A stretch of 64,000 bases of DNA. It comes from Aquicoccus porphyridii. GTDB taxonomy: Bacteria > Pseudomonadota > Alphaproteobacteria > Rhodobacterales > Rhodobacteraceae. Numbering within the stretch: the stretch's first letter is position 1; each line of letters opens with the position of its first letter. The notes under the pieces are model-generated. The model worked only from the letters and a program-made list of their open reading frames with translations. It searched no databases and was not told where the DNA came from. A program made the position numbers and the translations under genes. Shown in pieces: positions 17,457 to 25,737 of the stretch. The stretch lies in NCBI RefSeq assembly GCF_008369105.1, contig NZ_VINQ01000020.1, positions 1 through 64,000 of the forward strand, written 5' to 3'.

Positions 17457-18914
17457 ATGGTCGTCCACCGCTTCACGCTTCCAGAGCACTCGATGCTCGC
17501 CTTGCGGGATCAGATTTGCGACGTGATCGGCAAGGCGATCGCCGATGGCGGCCTGGGACAGGGGCAGGCTCTGCCGTCGTGCAGGGTCCTTTCGCGCCAA
17601 CTCCGTGTGTCGCGCAGCACGGTCTTTCAGGCCTATTCCCGGATGGTCGAGATGGGGATGATCGAAGCCCGCGACCGCAGCGGCTATGTTGTTTCGCACC
17701 AGACGAAGACGTCTTCCTTTGGAGCGCGCTCGGAGCCGGATGCCGCGACGCATGTGCCGATCCTCGCCGGTCGCGGCTTGCCGTCCGACCTGCGCAAGAT
17801 CGACACGCCAGCGGACTGGAGCCGCTACAAGTACCCGTTCATCTACAGCCAGATCGACACGCGCACTTTTCCGATACAGGGGTGGCGGGAATGCATGCGG
17901 CTGGCGCTGAATGTCAATCGCATGCCGAACTGGGCCGGCGATGCAAGCGGCAGCGACAGCGAACTGCTGATCGAGCAATTGCGGCAGCGATTGCTTGGCT
18001 ATCGTGGTATCCGGGCCGGGGCGGACGAAATCATCGTCACCGCGGGGGCGCAGAATGCGCTCTATATCGTCGGGGCGCTTCTGGGGGGCGCGCGCGGTGC
18101 CATCGCGATGGAGGATCCGGGCTATCCCGAGGCCCGCAACGCCTTTGCCTTGACCGGAAACAGCTTGATTGGAATCCCGGTGGACCGATACGGCATGAGG
18201 GTTGATGATATTCCCGAAACCTGTTCCGCGGTATATGTGACACCCAGCCACCAGTTTCCCACTACCGTAACTCTGGTAATGGAGCGGCGGAAATCTCTGA
18301 TCGCGATGGCCGTCCGGCGCGACATGCTCATCATCGAGGACGATTACGAGTCCGAGCGCAACTTCATGCGAGACGAGCGCCCGCCAATCCGGTCGCTCGC
18401 CCCGTCCGAGAATACCGTTTATGTCGGGTCGTTGTCCAAGGCGCTCTCGCCCGGCCTTCGGCTGGGTTACATGGTGGCACATCCGGCGATCATCCGCGAG
18501 GCCCGGGCGATCCGCCGGGCAATGATGCGCAACCCGACTGCCCTCTTGCAGGACGCCATGGCGCATTTTCTCGCGCTTGGTCATCAGGACGCGCACCTGC
18601 GCAGCCTGCATCGCCGGTTCCGGCGGCGGTGGGGGGCGATGCGCGTGGCGCTGGCCGAGCATCTGCCGGGTATTCCGGTCGGCGCTGGGCAGGGTGGATC
18701 GTCCTTCTGGATCGCTGCGCCGCCGCGCCTTGATGTCTTCCAATTGCAGGCGCGTCTGCAGACCCGGGGCGTCCTGATCGACAATGGCGGACCGTTCTTC
18801 ATGAACCCGGCGGATGCGGATGGCCAGTTCCGGCTGAGTTTCGGGGCACTGCCTACGGCCGCGATTTCGCCGGGCATTGCCATTGTGGCACAGGAGGTGC
18901 GGGCTCTGATCTGA
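17457..18914 (+). CDS. MocR-family regulator (GntR HTH fused to aminotransferase fold)
   Basis: A 485-residue fusion. Residues 1-80 form a GntR winged helix (LALRDQICDVIGKAIADGGLGQGQALPSCRVLSRQLRVSRSTVFQAYSRMVEMGMI). Residues 120-485 form a type I PLP aminotransferase fold with Lys328 in SLSKALSPGLRLGYM as the Schiff-base lysine and IEDDYESE as the PLP-ring Asp segment. MocR proteins sense amino compounds through PLP; TauR and GabR are known examples. The next gene is a class III aminotransferase, the usual target type. Direct repeats of ACTGTC lie between them. Confidence 0.93.
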   Translation: MVVHRFTLPEHSMLALRDQICDVIGKAIADGGLGQGQALPSCRVLSRQLRVSRSTVFQAYSRMVEMGMIEARDRSGYVVSHQTKTSSFGARSEPDAATHVPILAGRGLPSDLRKIDTPADWSRYKYPFIYSQIDTRTFPIQGWRECMRLALNVNRMPNWAGDASGSDSELLIEQLRQRLLGYRGIRAGADEIIVTAGAQNALYIVGALLGGARGAIAMEDPGYPEARNAFALTGNSLIGIPVDRYGMRVDDIPETCSAVYVTPSHQFPTTVTLVMERRKSLIAMAVRRDMLIIEDDYESERNFMRDERPPIRSLAPSENTVYVGSLSKALSPGLRLGYMVAHPAIIREARAIRRAMMRNPTALLQDAMAHFLALGHQDAHLRSLHRRFRRRWGAMRVALAEHLPGIPVGAGQGGSSFWIAAPPRLDVFQLQARLQTRGVLIDNGGPFFMNPADADGQFRLSFGALPTAAISPGIAIVAQEVRALI

Positions 18915-18923
18915 TCGCCCGAA

Positions 18924-18952
18924 ACTGTCCATCATTTTTCACGCGACTGTCT
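18924..18952. promoter_or_regulatory. Direct repeat ACTGTCC...ACTGTCT, putative MocR site
   Basis: ACTGTCC (18924-18930) and ACTGTCT (18946-18952) are spaced 22 bp, two helical turns, in the 124-bp gap before the aminotransferase gene. MocR regulators typically bind direct repeats. A single ACTGTCC also lies at 21748 in front of the third iclR gene. Confidence 0.4.
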
Positions 18953-19038
18953 CTTACCGGTTGATTTTCTCCGGCCTAGCCTGATGCTGCCGCCCGCGTT
19001 TCGCGGTTGGCAGGCAGATATGCAGGAGAACGCAATCG

Positions 19039-20367
19039 ATGAACGAGACTCAAGCAACAACGGTGCCGGTGACCTGGTCGACCGAAGAGATCATTGCGAA
19101 ACGCAACCGATATTACGCTGCATCACAGCGCGCCTTCGTTCCCTATGAAAAACCGCTGATCATCCGGCGCGGGCAGGGGCAATACGTATGGGACGAACTG
19201 GGCAACCGGCTGATCGACCTGCTGGGGATGAACCTTTGCATCAGCGTCGGCCACGCCCATCCCCGCATCGTCGCGGCGGTCAAGGCGCAGGTTGAGGAAC
19301 TGACCCATTGCACCACCATGTTCTATCACCCGGTTCCTGCCCATTTTGCCGAGGAACTGGCGCGGACGATGCCTGCGGGACACGATTGGGTGGTGCATTT
19401 CACCAATTCCGGGGCCGAGGCGATCGACTTGGCACTGATGATGGCACGGATTGCGACGGGCAACCAGGATCTGATCGCGCTGAGGAATTCGTATCACGGC
19501 GCAACCTATGGGGCACAGGGTGTGACCGGGGTGATGAACTTCCGCCACAATACCGGGCAACTTTCCAACATCACCTTCACCGCCGAGCCGAACCAGTATC
19601 GCGGTGCGTTCGGGTCGGGCACACAGCCCTATCTTGACGATCTGGATCGAGTGATCCGGCACACCACGAGTGGACAGCTTGCCGGGCTTCTGATCGAGCC
19701 GGTGCAGGGTTATGGCGGCATCGTGCCAATGCCCGAGGGCTATATGAAGGGCGCCTTCGAGAGGGTCCGCGCGCATGGCGGTCTGTGCATCGTGGACGAG
19801 GTGCAGTCCGGCTTTGGCAAGACCGGCGACGCAATGTGGTGCTTCGACGCCCATGACGTGGTGCCCGACATTGTGGTTCTGGCCAAGGGTATAGGCAATG
19901 GTTTACCGTTGGGCGCGGTGGTGGCGAAACGCGATGTGGCGAAGGCGATGGACGGAAAGTTCCTGTTCCACACCTATGGTGCCAACCCAGTGGCCTGCGC
20001 CGCAGGGCGCGAGGTGCTCCGGGTCATCGAGGACGAGAAACTGATCGAGAACGCCCGCGACGTGGGCGCCAGGTTGCACGAGGGGCTGATGGATCTGAAG
20101 GCGCGTTTCTCGATCATCGGGGATGTCCGGGGCCGCGGTTTCATGCAGGCGGTCGAACTGGTGCGCGACCGTGGCACGAAGGAACCGGCGCCGGAGGAGA
20201 CCGCCTATGTCTTCGAACGCACGCGCGTCCATGGGCTGGTCCTGTCGAAATCGGGCAACGACAAGAACATCCTGCGCATGGTGCCACCGCTCTGCCTAGC
20301 GATGGAGGATGTCGAGCCCGTCATCGACGCATTCGCCCAAAGCTTTGCTGACCTGGCGGCGCGGTAG
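19039..20367 (+). CDS. Class III PLP aminotransferase (omega-amino acid/AGXT2-like)
   Basis: A 442-residue fold-type I aminotransferase. It shows FTNSGAEAIDLALMMAR (phosphate-binding), NSYHGATYGAQG, LLIEPVQGYGGIVP, CIVDEVQSGFGKTG (Asp for the PLP nitrogen) and Lys283 in VLAKGIGNGLPLGAVV. This group transfers terminal amino groups from omega-amino acids, taurine, putrescine and similar amines to pyruvate or 2-oxoglutarate. Its neighbours are a MocR regulator and a Tau-type importer, so an amino-acid-like or amino-sulfonate substrate is plausible. No xsc or other sulfonate-cleaving gene is visible, which speaks against standard taurine degradation. Confidence 0.93.
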   Translation: MNETQATTVPVTWSTEEIIAKRNRYYAASQRAFVPYEKPLIIRRGQGQYVWDELGNRLIDLLGMNLCISVGHAHPRIVAAVKAQVEELTHCTTMFYHPVPAHFAEELARTMPAGHDWVVHFTNSGAEAIDLALMMARIATGNQDLIALRNSYHGATYGAQGVTGVMNFRHNTGQLSNITFTAEPNQYRGAFGSGTQPYLDDLDRVIRHTTSGQLAGLLIEPVQGYGGIVPMPEGYMKGAFERVRAHGGLCIVDEVQSGFGKTGDAMWCFDAHDVVPDIVVLAKGIGNGLPLGAVVAKRDVAKAMDGKFLFHTYGANPVACAAGREVLRVIEDEKLIENARDVGARLHEGLMDLKARFSIIGDVRGRGFMQAVELVRDRGTKEPAPEETAYVFERTRVHGLVLSKSGNDKNILRMVPPLCLAMEDVEPVIDAFAQSFADLAAR

Positions 20368-20413
20368 GGTCCGATGTGGCGATCCGTTTATTCATGCATG
20401 TCGCGTGGACTGC

Positions 20414-20447
20414 CCGCCCGGCCCGGTTCGGAGGCGGGACCGGGCGG
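20414..20447. terminator. Hairpin between convergent genes
   Basis: Perfect 8-bp arms CCGCCCGG (20414-20421) and CCGGGCGG (20440-20447) lie in the 89-bp gap between the aminotransferase (plus) and decarboxylase (minus) genes. It lacks a T-run but could stop transcription from both sides. Confidence 0.5.
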
Positions 20448-20456
20448 ACCATCGGG

Positions 20457-21707
20457 TCAGTAGATCGCCTCGATGCCCTCGGCCTTGGCGCCGGTCGCGC
20501 GCACCGTCTCGACCGCGTCGCGCAGGTCAGAGAGGTATTCGTCAAGTACCGGGTGGTGAACCAGCGACATCAGCCGGTGAATCGCCTTCGGCTCCTTCAA
20601 CAGGCCCGGCAGCCAACCGTTGCGCGACATCAGCTCGGCCACGCGGAAGAGATCGACCTCGTCCGAGGTGAAGGCGACGACCGAAAGATGGGGGTCCGCC
20701 AGCACCTTCAACCCGGGGATGGCCTTGATCCCCGCACGGTAGTCGTCGACAAACTCCATCAACTCGGTCGCGATGCGTTTGTAACCGTCCAGCCCAAGGT
20801 GATGGAATACGGCCCAGGCGGCGGCAATGGCGCCGGCGGGGCGGGTGCCGCAGATCGTGGTCGTATAAAAGCGGCCACTGGGCCAGTTGTCGAAATCGAA
20901 GGCGTGGAACTCGGCGCATGTCGTGTCGCGGTAATAGACGGTCGAGGCGGGTTTGGGGCAGAAGCCATATTTGTGCAGGTCTGCGGAGATGGAGCAGACG
21001 CCCGGAACCTCGAAATCGAAGGCCGGGATGCTGCGGCCGATCATGCGGGCGAACGGGGCGACATAGCCGCCGACGCAGGCATCGACATGCAGCCAGACGC
21101 TGCGTCGTTGCGCCAGCGCGCCCAGGTCAGCGATCGGGTCGATCACGCCGTAGGGGAAGCAGGGGGCCGAGCCGACCAGCATCATGGTGTCGTCATCCAT
21201 CAACGCCTCAATGGCCTCCGGGTCGGCTCGGTAGTCGGCGCCGACCGGTGCGCGGCGCACCTCGATGTCCATCAGTCGGGCGGCCTTGTCGAAGGCGGGA
21301 TGAGCCGATGTCGCGGTGACAATGTTGCCGCGAAACGCTGGCTCGCCCCGGTCATGGCGCGTGCGATTTCGGCAGGACTGCACGGCCTGGATAATGCTCT
21401 CGGTGCCGCCCGTGGTCATGAAGCCGCATGCGTCCGGGCCGCCGTGCAGCAAGTCGAGGCTCATGTCGACGATGTCGTTCTCCATCTTCAGGACGCTGGG
21501 AAAGGCCCGATTCTTGCCCAGTGCGTTCTCCTTGAAGAACTCGAAAAAGGCCGCGCGGCCCATTTCGTAAACGTCGTCTCCGGCATCGAAAACATACAGC
21601 GGCGTGCGGCCACGTTTCCAGTCGATATCGTTTTTTCGCAAGGACTTGAGGATATCCAGAACCTCTGTCCTGGACTGGCCTGTTTCGGGAAAGGTTGCTC
21701 GGGTCAT
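20457..21707 (-). CDS. PLP-dependent group II decarboxylase / sphingosine-phosphate-lyase-like protein
   Basis: A 416-residue fold-type I PLP enzyme. It shows GFMTTGGTESIIQAVQ (phosphate-binding), HPAFDKAARL (stacking His), HVDACVGGYVAPF (Asp209) and the Schiff-base Lys246 in SADLHKYGFCPKP. The pattern matches group II decarboxylases and sphingosine-1-phosphate lyases, which break a C-C bond next to an amine. The ATG at 21707 is chosen because GGAG lies 6 bases upstream; GTG 21719 is the alternative. It is transcribed divergently from the third iclR gene and converges on the aminotransferase. It may decarboxylate or cleave the same amino compound. Confidence 0.88.
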   Translation of the reverse strand: MTRATFPETGQSRTEVLDILKSLRKNDIDWKRGRTPLYVFDAGDDVYEMGRAAFFEFFKENALGKNRAFPSVLKMENDIVDMSLDLLHGGPDACGFMTTGGTESIIQAVQSCRNRTRHDRGEPAFRGNIVTATSAHPAFDKAARLMDIEVRRAPVGADYRADPEAIEALMDDDTMMLVGSAPCFPYGVIDPIADLGALAQRRSVWLHVDACVGGYVAPFARMIGRSIPAFDFEVPGVCSISADLHKYGFCPKPASTVYYRDTTCAEFHAFDFDNWPSGRFYTTTICGTRPAGAIAAAWAVFHHLGLDGYKRIATELMEFVDDYRAGIKAIPGLKVLADPHLSVVAFTSDEVDLFRVAELMSRNGWLPGLLKEPKAIHRLMSLVHHPVLDEYLSDLRDAVETVRATGAKAEGIEAIY

Positions 21708-21732
21708 GGCGTACTCCACTTTAAAATAAGTC

Positions 21733-21761
21733 TTGACGCAAAAAAGAACTGTCCGCTAGAG
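21733..21761 (+). promoter_or_regulatory. Sigma-70-like promoter, possibly giving a leaderless iclR mRNA
   Basis: TTGACG (21733-21738), 17 bases, then CTAGAG (21756-21761). Transcription would start about at the ATG (21769), where no Shine-Dalgarno is visible, so the mRNA may be leaderless. The ACTGTCC element (21748) lies within the spacer. Confidence 0.4.
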
Positions 21762-21768
21762 TTAGTCA

Positions 21769-22563
21769 ATGAAAAATATTAGTTCACCAAAGGCTAACAA
21801 TACGCAGACACGGGCCCGATCCGGTCTCAACACCGGTCTGGACGTGATCGAAGTGATCGCCGCGCATGGCCGACCGATGAGCATGACAGAGGTGGCGGGC
21901 GCCACCGGCCTGACCAAGGCTAGCATCCACAAGACCCTTGCCACGCTCGAGATACGCCACTTCGTGCGCCGACTCGAGGATCAGCGCTATGTGATCGGGA
22001 TCAAGGCCTGGGAAATCGGATGCATCGCCGCCCCGTTCGAGATCACGCGACTGGCCACGCCACACATGATCCGCTTGGTGCGGGGGATCGGGGACGGTGT
22101 GTCGCTGGGCGTGCTGTCGGGGTCCGAGATGCTGTCGATCCAGTTGATCGAGAGCGACCAGGCGGTTCGGGTTCATGAGAACATCGGCGACCGGACTCCG
22201 GTGTACACGCTTTCAAGTGGCCTGGCCTACCTGTCGCTGCTCGACGACGAGGAGATCATGGCGATCCTGCCGCCGGTGCTTGAGCAACGGACCGAACTGA
22301 CAGTGACCGACCACGCAAAGCTGCTTGGCATGATCCACGAGGTGCGCGCGCGCGGTTATGCGGTGTGCCATGGCATGTGCCGCGCGGATGCGTCGGGCGT
22401 GGCAGCGGTGGCGAGGGGGCCCGACGGTCGCCCGGCGGCGACATTGTGCGTCGCGCTGCCGACCTTCCGCGCCACCCCCGAGCGCGTGGCCGAGGTGGTG
22501 CCGCAAGTGCTGCATGCGGTCCGGGCCATCGAGCGCGACTTCGGCGCGCCGGACAGCGATTGA
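21769..22563 (+). CDS. IclR-family transcriptional regulator (third)
   Basis: A 264-residue IclR protein. It has an N-terminal winged helix (SGLNTGLDVIEVIAAHGRPMSMTEVAGATGLTKASIHKTLATLEIRHFVRRL) and a C-terminal sensing domain (TPVYTLSSGLAYLSLLDD, RGYAVCHGMCRADASGVAAVA). It lies between a divergent PLP decarboxylase gene and a downstream Tau-type ABC importer and may control both. The first codons are AT-rich and the start has no clear ribosome site. Confidence 0.92.
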   Translation: MKNISSPKANNTQTRARSGLNTGLDVIEVIAAHGRPMSMTEVAGATGLTKASIHKTLATLEIRHFVRRLEDQRYVIGIKAWEIGCIAAPFEITRLATPHMIRLVRGIGDGVSLGVLSGSEMLSIQLIESDQAVRVHENIGDRTPVYTLSSGLAYLSLLDDEEIMAILPPVLEQRTELTVTDHAKLLGMIHEVRARGYAVCHGMCRADASGVAAVARGPDGRPAATLCVALPTFRATPERVAEVVPQVLHAVRAIERDFGAPDSD

Positions 22564-22643
22564 TGCGCCGGGGCGACCGCCCCGGGACCAAGGAGCAAGA
22601 CTAAAGACCAGAAACCAGACCTAAACCGACAGGGATCAGACCA

Positions 22644-23690
22644 ATGACAAAGACCGGCCAACTGACCCGGCGCGACTTCGCCCGGATTTCCACGAATTTC
22701 GGCATTGCAACGATGGCAGCATCAGTTGCAAGCCTGCCCGGCATGGCGCTTGCGGCCAGCGCCGAGGCGCGACTTGGGCATTTCTCCTCGACCAATCAGC
22801 AGAACTATGCGCGGGCCATCGGGTCGATGGAAAAGGTCATGGGGCCGGATGTTGAGGTGACGCATGTCGGTGTCAGCGCAGGACCACAGATCCTCACCGC
22901 GATGGCATCAAACGAGATGGATCTGTGCAACCTGGGGTCCAGCCCAATGATCGTCGGCTTTGCCAAGGGGCTGCCGATCACGATGGTTTCGATCCACAAG
23001 ATCATCAAGGCGGCCGAAGCCCTGGTGGTGAAGCCCGATCAGGGGATCGAGACCATCGCCGATATCAAGGGCAAGCGGATCGGTCTGCCGTTCAACACTA
23101 CGGTGCATTTCGCGTTGCTCGCCGGGATGAAGACGGTGGGCTTGACCGCGGCAGACGTGACATTGATCAATCTCAAGACCGATGCGATTACCGCGGCATG
23201 GGACTCCGGGTCCATCGACGGAGCATATATCTGGTATCCCGCACTGGACATACTTCAACAGTCGGGCGGCAAGACGATCTTCAGCGGTGAGGATTTGATC
23301 GCCCAGGGAACCTTCGTCTTTGACGCCATCGTGGTGCGGGACGAATTCAAGCAGAACCATCCCGAACTGGTTGTCGCCTATCTGAAAGAGCTTGTTCGGA
23401 TCAACAAAGTCTACCGTGACGAACCCGAGGTCATGGCCAAGACCATGGCGCCCTTCCTTCAGATCAGCGAGGAAACGGCGATCCGCTATGCCGGTAACAC
23501 GCACTCGCTGACGCCGGAAGAAATGCTGACCGACACATGGATGGGACGGCCCGGAAGCACGGCGCATACCGGCGCGTTGAACACGATCGAGCAACAGGCC
23601 GCATTCCTGAAGGAGGCGGGACAGATCACCAGCCTGCCGGAAAGTTTCCGTTCCTTCGTTGACAGCTCGTTCCTCGCGCAGCTCGTCTGA
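22644..23690 (+). CDS. NitT/TauT-family ABC substrate-binding protein (TauA-like)
   Basis: A 348-residue periplasmic receptor. A Tat-type leader is visible (LTRRDFARISTNFGIATMAASVASLPGMALA), then the NMT1/TauA fold with LGHFSSTNQQNYARA, NEMDLCNLGSSPMIVGFAKGLPI and IKGKRIGLPFNTTVHFALL. The family binds taurine, aliphatic sulfonates, nitrate or thiamine precursors. The ATPase and permease genes follow directly. Together with the class III aminotransferase upstream, taurine-like or other small zwitterionic ligands are plausible, but the ligand cannot be read from sequence. Confidence 0.92.
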   Translation: MTKTGQLTRRDFARISTNFGIATMAASVASLPGMALAASAEARLGHFSSTNQQNYARAIGSMEKVMGPDVEVTHVGVSAGPQILTAMASNEMDLCNLGSSPMIVGFAKGLPITMVSIHKIIKAAEALVVKPDQGIETIADIKGKRIGLPFNTTVHFALLAGMKTVGLTAADVTLINLKTDAITAAWDSGSIDGAYIWYPALDILQQSGGKTIFSGEDLIAQGTFVFDAIVVRDEFKQNHPELVVAYLKELVRINKVYRDEPEVMAKTMAPFLQISEETAIRYAGNTHSLTPEEMLTDTWMGRPGSTAHTGALNTIEQQAAFLKEAGQITSLPESFRSFVDSSFLAQLV

Positions 23691-23716
23691 GCGTGAATGG
23701 TACGGGGACTCAACGA

Positions 23717-24550
23717 ATGATGATCGAGAGGATCGAGCTTGCCACCCCCGACCGGCGGGCCGGATCGAAACTGAACCTCGAAGGTCTGACCAAGACCTTC
23801 GGGGCGGGTGCGGAAGCGGTGCAGGCCCTGGCGCCCACCGATATCGCCGTGACGGAAGGTGAGTTCCTGGCCATCGTCGGCCCGTCGGGATGCGGGAAGA
23901 CCACGCTTCTGAACATCGTGGCGGGGTTCGAGACGCCCTCGGGCGGTTGCGCCGTGCTGGACGGACGGCCGATCGAAGGGCCGGGGTCGGAGCGGGGTGT
24001 CGTATTTCAGCAGGGGGCGCTGTTCAACTGGATGAGCGTGTTGGAAAACGTCGCTTTTGGCCCGCGCGCCTGCGGAGTGGCCCCTGATGCAGCGCGCGAA
24101 AGCGCGCAGGCAATGTTGGAAAAGGTCGGGCTGGGCGGTTTCGTCGAAAACTACCCCTATCAGCTCTCGGGCGGGATGCAGCAACGGGTCGGCATCGCCC
24201 GCGCCTTGGTAAACGATCCCGCGATTCTGTTGATGGACGAACCCTTTGCCGCGCTTGACCAGCAGACCCGTGAACTGCTTCAGGAAGAGGTCCGTGGCAT
24301 GTGGCGCGAGACCGGCAAGACGGTGCTGTGGATCACCCACTCCATCGAGGAGGCACTGTTCCTAGCCTCGCATATCGTGGTGATGACGGCGCGGCCCGGG
24401 CGGGTCAAGGCGGCCTTTCGCTGCCGGTTTTCCGAAAGTCCCGACCTGCTGGTCGCCTCGACGCCCGAATTTACCGCGGCCAAGCGCGAGATCCTTGGGC
24501 TGTTGCGCAGCGAGAGCGAAGCAGCACAGCGCCAGGAGAGCATGATATGA
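23717..24550 (+). CDS. ABC transporter ATPase (TauB/SsuB-like)
   Basis: A 277-residue ATPase with Walker [11 protein letters not shown]-loop [14 protein letters not shown], signature [15 protein letters not shown], Walker [13 protein letters not shown] and switch His in ITHSIEEAL. The LFNW segment after the Q-loop is characteristic of the TauB/SsuB group. ATG 23717 is preferred over GTG 23693 because GGGGA is well spaced upstream. It shares ATGATATGA with the permease start, a coupled arrangement. Confidence 0.93.
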   Translation: MMIERIELATPDRRAGSKLNLEGLTKTFGAGAEAVQALAPTDIAVTEGEFLAIVGPSGCGKTTLLNIVAGFETPSGGCAVLDGRPIEGPGSERGVVFQQGALFNWMSVLENVAFGPRACGVAPDAARESAQAMLEKVGLGGFVENYPYQLSGGMQQRVGIARALVNDPAILLMDEPFAALDQQTRELLQEEVRGMWRETGKTVLWITHSIEEALFLASHIVVMTARPGRVKAAFRCRFSESPDLLVASTPEFTAAKREILGLLRSESEAAQRQESMI

Positions 24551-25389
24551 GTCGCACCGACATCCTCGCCGAGGGCGAGGCCTATGACGCCGGCACCACG
24601 GAACGCAAGGCGACCCGGCGCGACCGCTGGTTGACCGGCACGACGTTCCTCGCCTTCTTTCTCGTCTGGGTCGGTGTTACCGGGGCGGGTCACTGGCCAC
24701 CGCTGATCCGCCCGATCTTCCTGCCTTCCCCGCTTGCGGTTTGGCAAGCCTTCCTAGCGTTGCTGGAGCATGGGTATCAGGGCAACAGCCTCTGGTATCA
24801 TGTCGGCATCAGCTTCTACCGGTTCGCCTTTGCCTTCAGCAGTTGCGTGCTGATCGGCGTGCCTCTCGGGCTGCTTCTGGGGATGAACCGCACGGCGCGG
24901 GCGATCCTCGAGCCACCGATCCAGGCGATCCGGCCGATCCCCAAGCTGGCCCTGCTGCCGCTTTTCCTGATCTGGTTCGGCATCGGCAATACCTCGAAGA
25001 TCATCATCATCGCAGCCCCGGTTTTCCCGTTGATCGTGATCGCGGCCATGCAGGCGGTGCGATCTGTCAGCACAAAGAAAATCCAGGCGGCACGCTGTCT
25101 GGGCGCGGGCAACTGGACGGTCTTTTCACGCGTGGTCCTGCCGGCCTGCCTCCCGGGGATCTTCACCGGCATCCGCATGGCGATTTCCATCGCCGTGACG
25201 ATGCTGGTCGCGGCCGAACTGACCGCGACATCGGACGGGATCGCGTGGATGTCCCTGACTGCGGCCGAGTTCCTGTCTACCGATATCGTTCTGGTGGGCG
25301 TCGTGATCATGGCTGTGCTTGGGTTTTCGCTTGACCGGATGATCCGCGCCATCGAGCTTCGCATCGTTCACTGGAGCGGGCACGAATAA
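24547..25389 (+). CDS. ABC transporter permease (TauC/SsuC-like)
   Basis: A 280-residue membrane protein with about six transmembrane segments and the cytoplasmic EAA loop MQAVRSVSTKKIQAARCLGAGNWTVFSRVVLPACLPGIFTGIRMA, the contact site for the ATPase. The start codon overlaps the stop of the ATPase gene. Third component of the TauABC-type importer. Confidence 0.93.
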   Translation: MSRTDILAEGEAYDAGTTERKATRRDRWLTGTTFLAFFLVWVGVTGAGHWPPLIRPIFLPSPLAVWQAFLALLEHGYQGNSLWYHVGISFYRFAFAFSSCVLIGVPLGLLLGMNRTARAILEPPIQAIRPIPKLALLPLFLIWFGIGNTSKIIIIAAPVFPLIVIAAMQAVRSVSTKKIQAARCLGAGNWTVFSRVVLPACLPGIFTGIRMAISIAVTMLVAAELTATSDGIAWMSLTAAEFLSTDIVLVGVVIMAVLGFSLDRMIRAIELRIVHWSGHE

Positions 25390-25646
25390 CCCGGCGGTCC
25401 GGTCCTTGACCGATCTACCTTCCCCGGCGGGAGGCCGGGGGCGTTGCGTATCATGAAGAGGTCTGCGGACATGTCCTTACCGCCCGGTGACATCTGCCTG
25501 ACACCCTCCGTCCCGACGTCATTGGCGGCACCTGTCAGACTACCCACGGGTATTGCGGTATGGGATGCGCCGACCGCCGGGGAAGGCTGCCACCCCTCGG
25601 CCATGGGCCGATTCGAAGAAGGCCACGACCGAGCAGCAAAACAAGA

Positions 25647-25680
25647 GACCCGGCGCCGCAGGAGAGGGCGGCGCCGGGTC
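25647..25680 (-). terminator. Rho-independent terminator for the peptide-type binding-protein gene
   Basis: Perfect 12-bp arms GACCCGGCGCCG and CGGCGCCGGGTC with a 10-base loop, followed on the minus strand by CTCTTGTTTTG. It lies 57 bp beyond the stop of the minus-strand gene. The rest of the 25390-25737 gap holds no supported gene. Confidence 0.8.
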
Positions 25681-25737
25681 GGTCAATCCCGCGAAGGGCG
25701 ACGCGGCGCGGTTTCTCGGCCCGCGCCGCGTAATGTC

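Noticed and set aside
17253-18935. 560-codon open frame on the minus strand
   Set aside because: Antisense to the MocR gene, which shows complete HTH and PLP-binding motifs.
19039-25389. A standard taurine degradation pathway
   Set aside because: Although MocR, a class III aminotransferase and a TauABC-type importer are present, no sulfoacetaldehyde acetyltransferase (xsc), taurine dehydrogenase or dioxygenase gene is visible.
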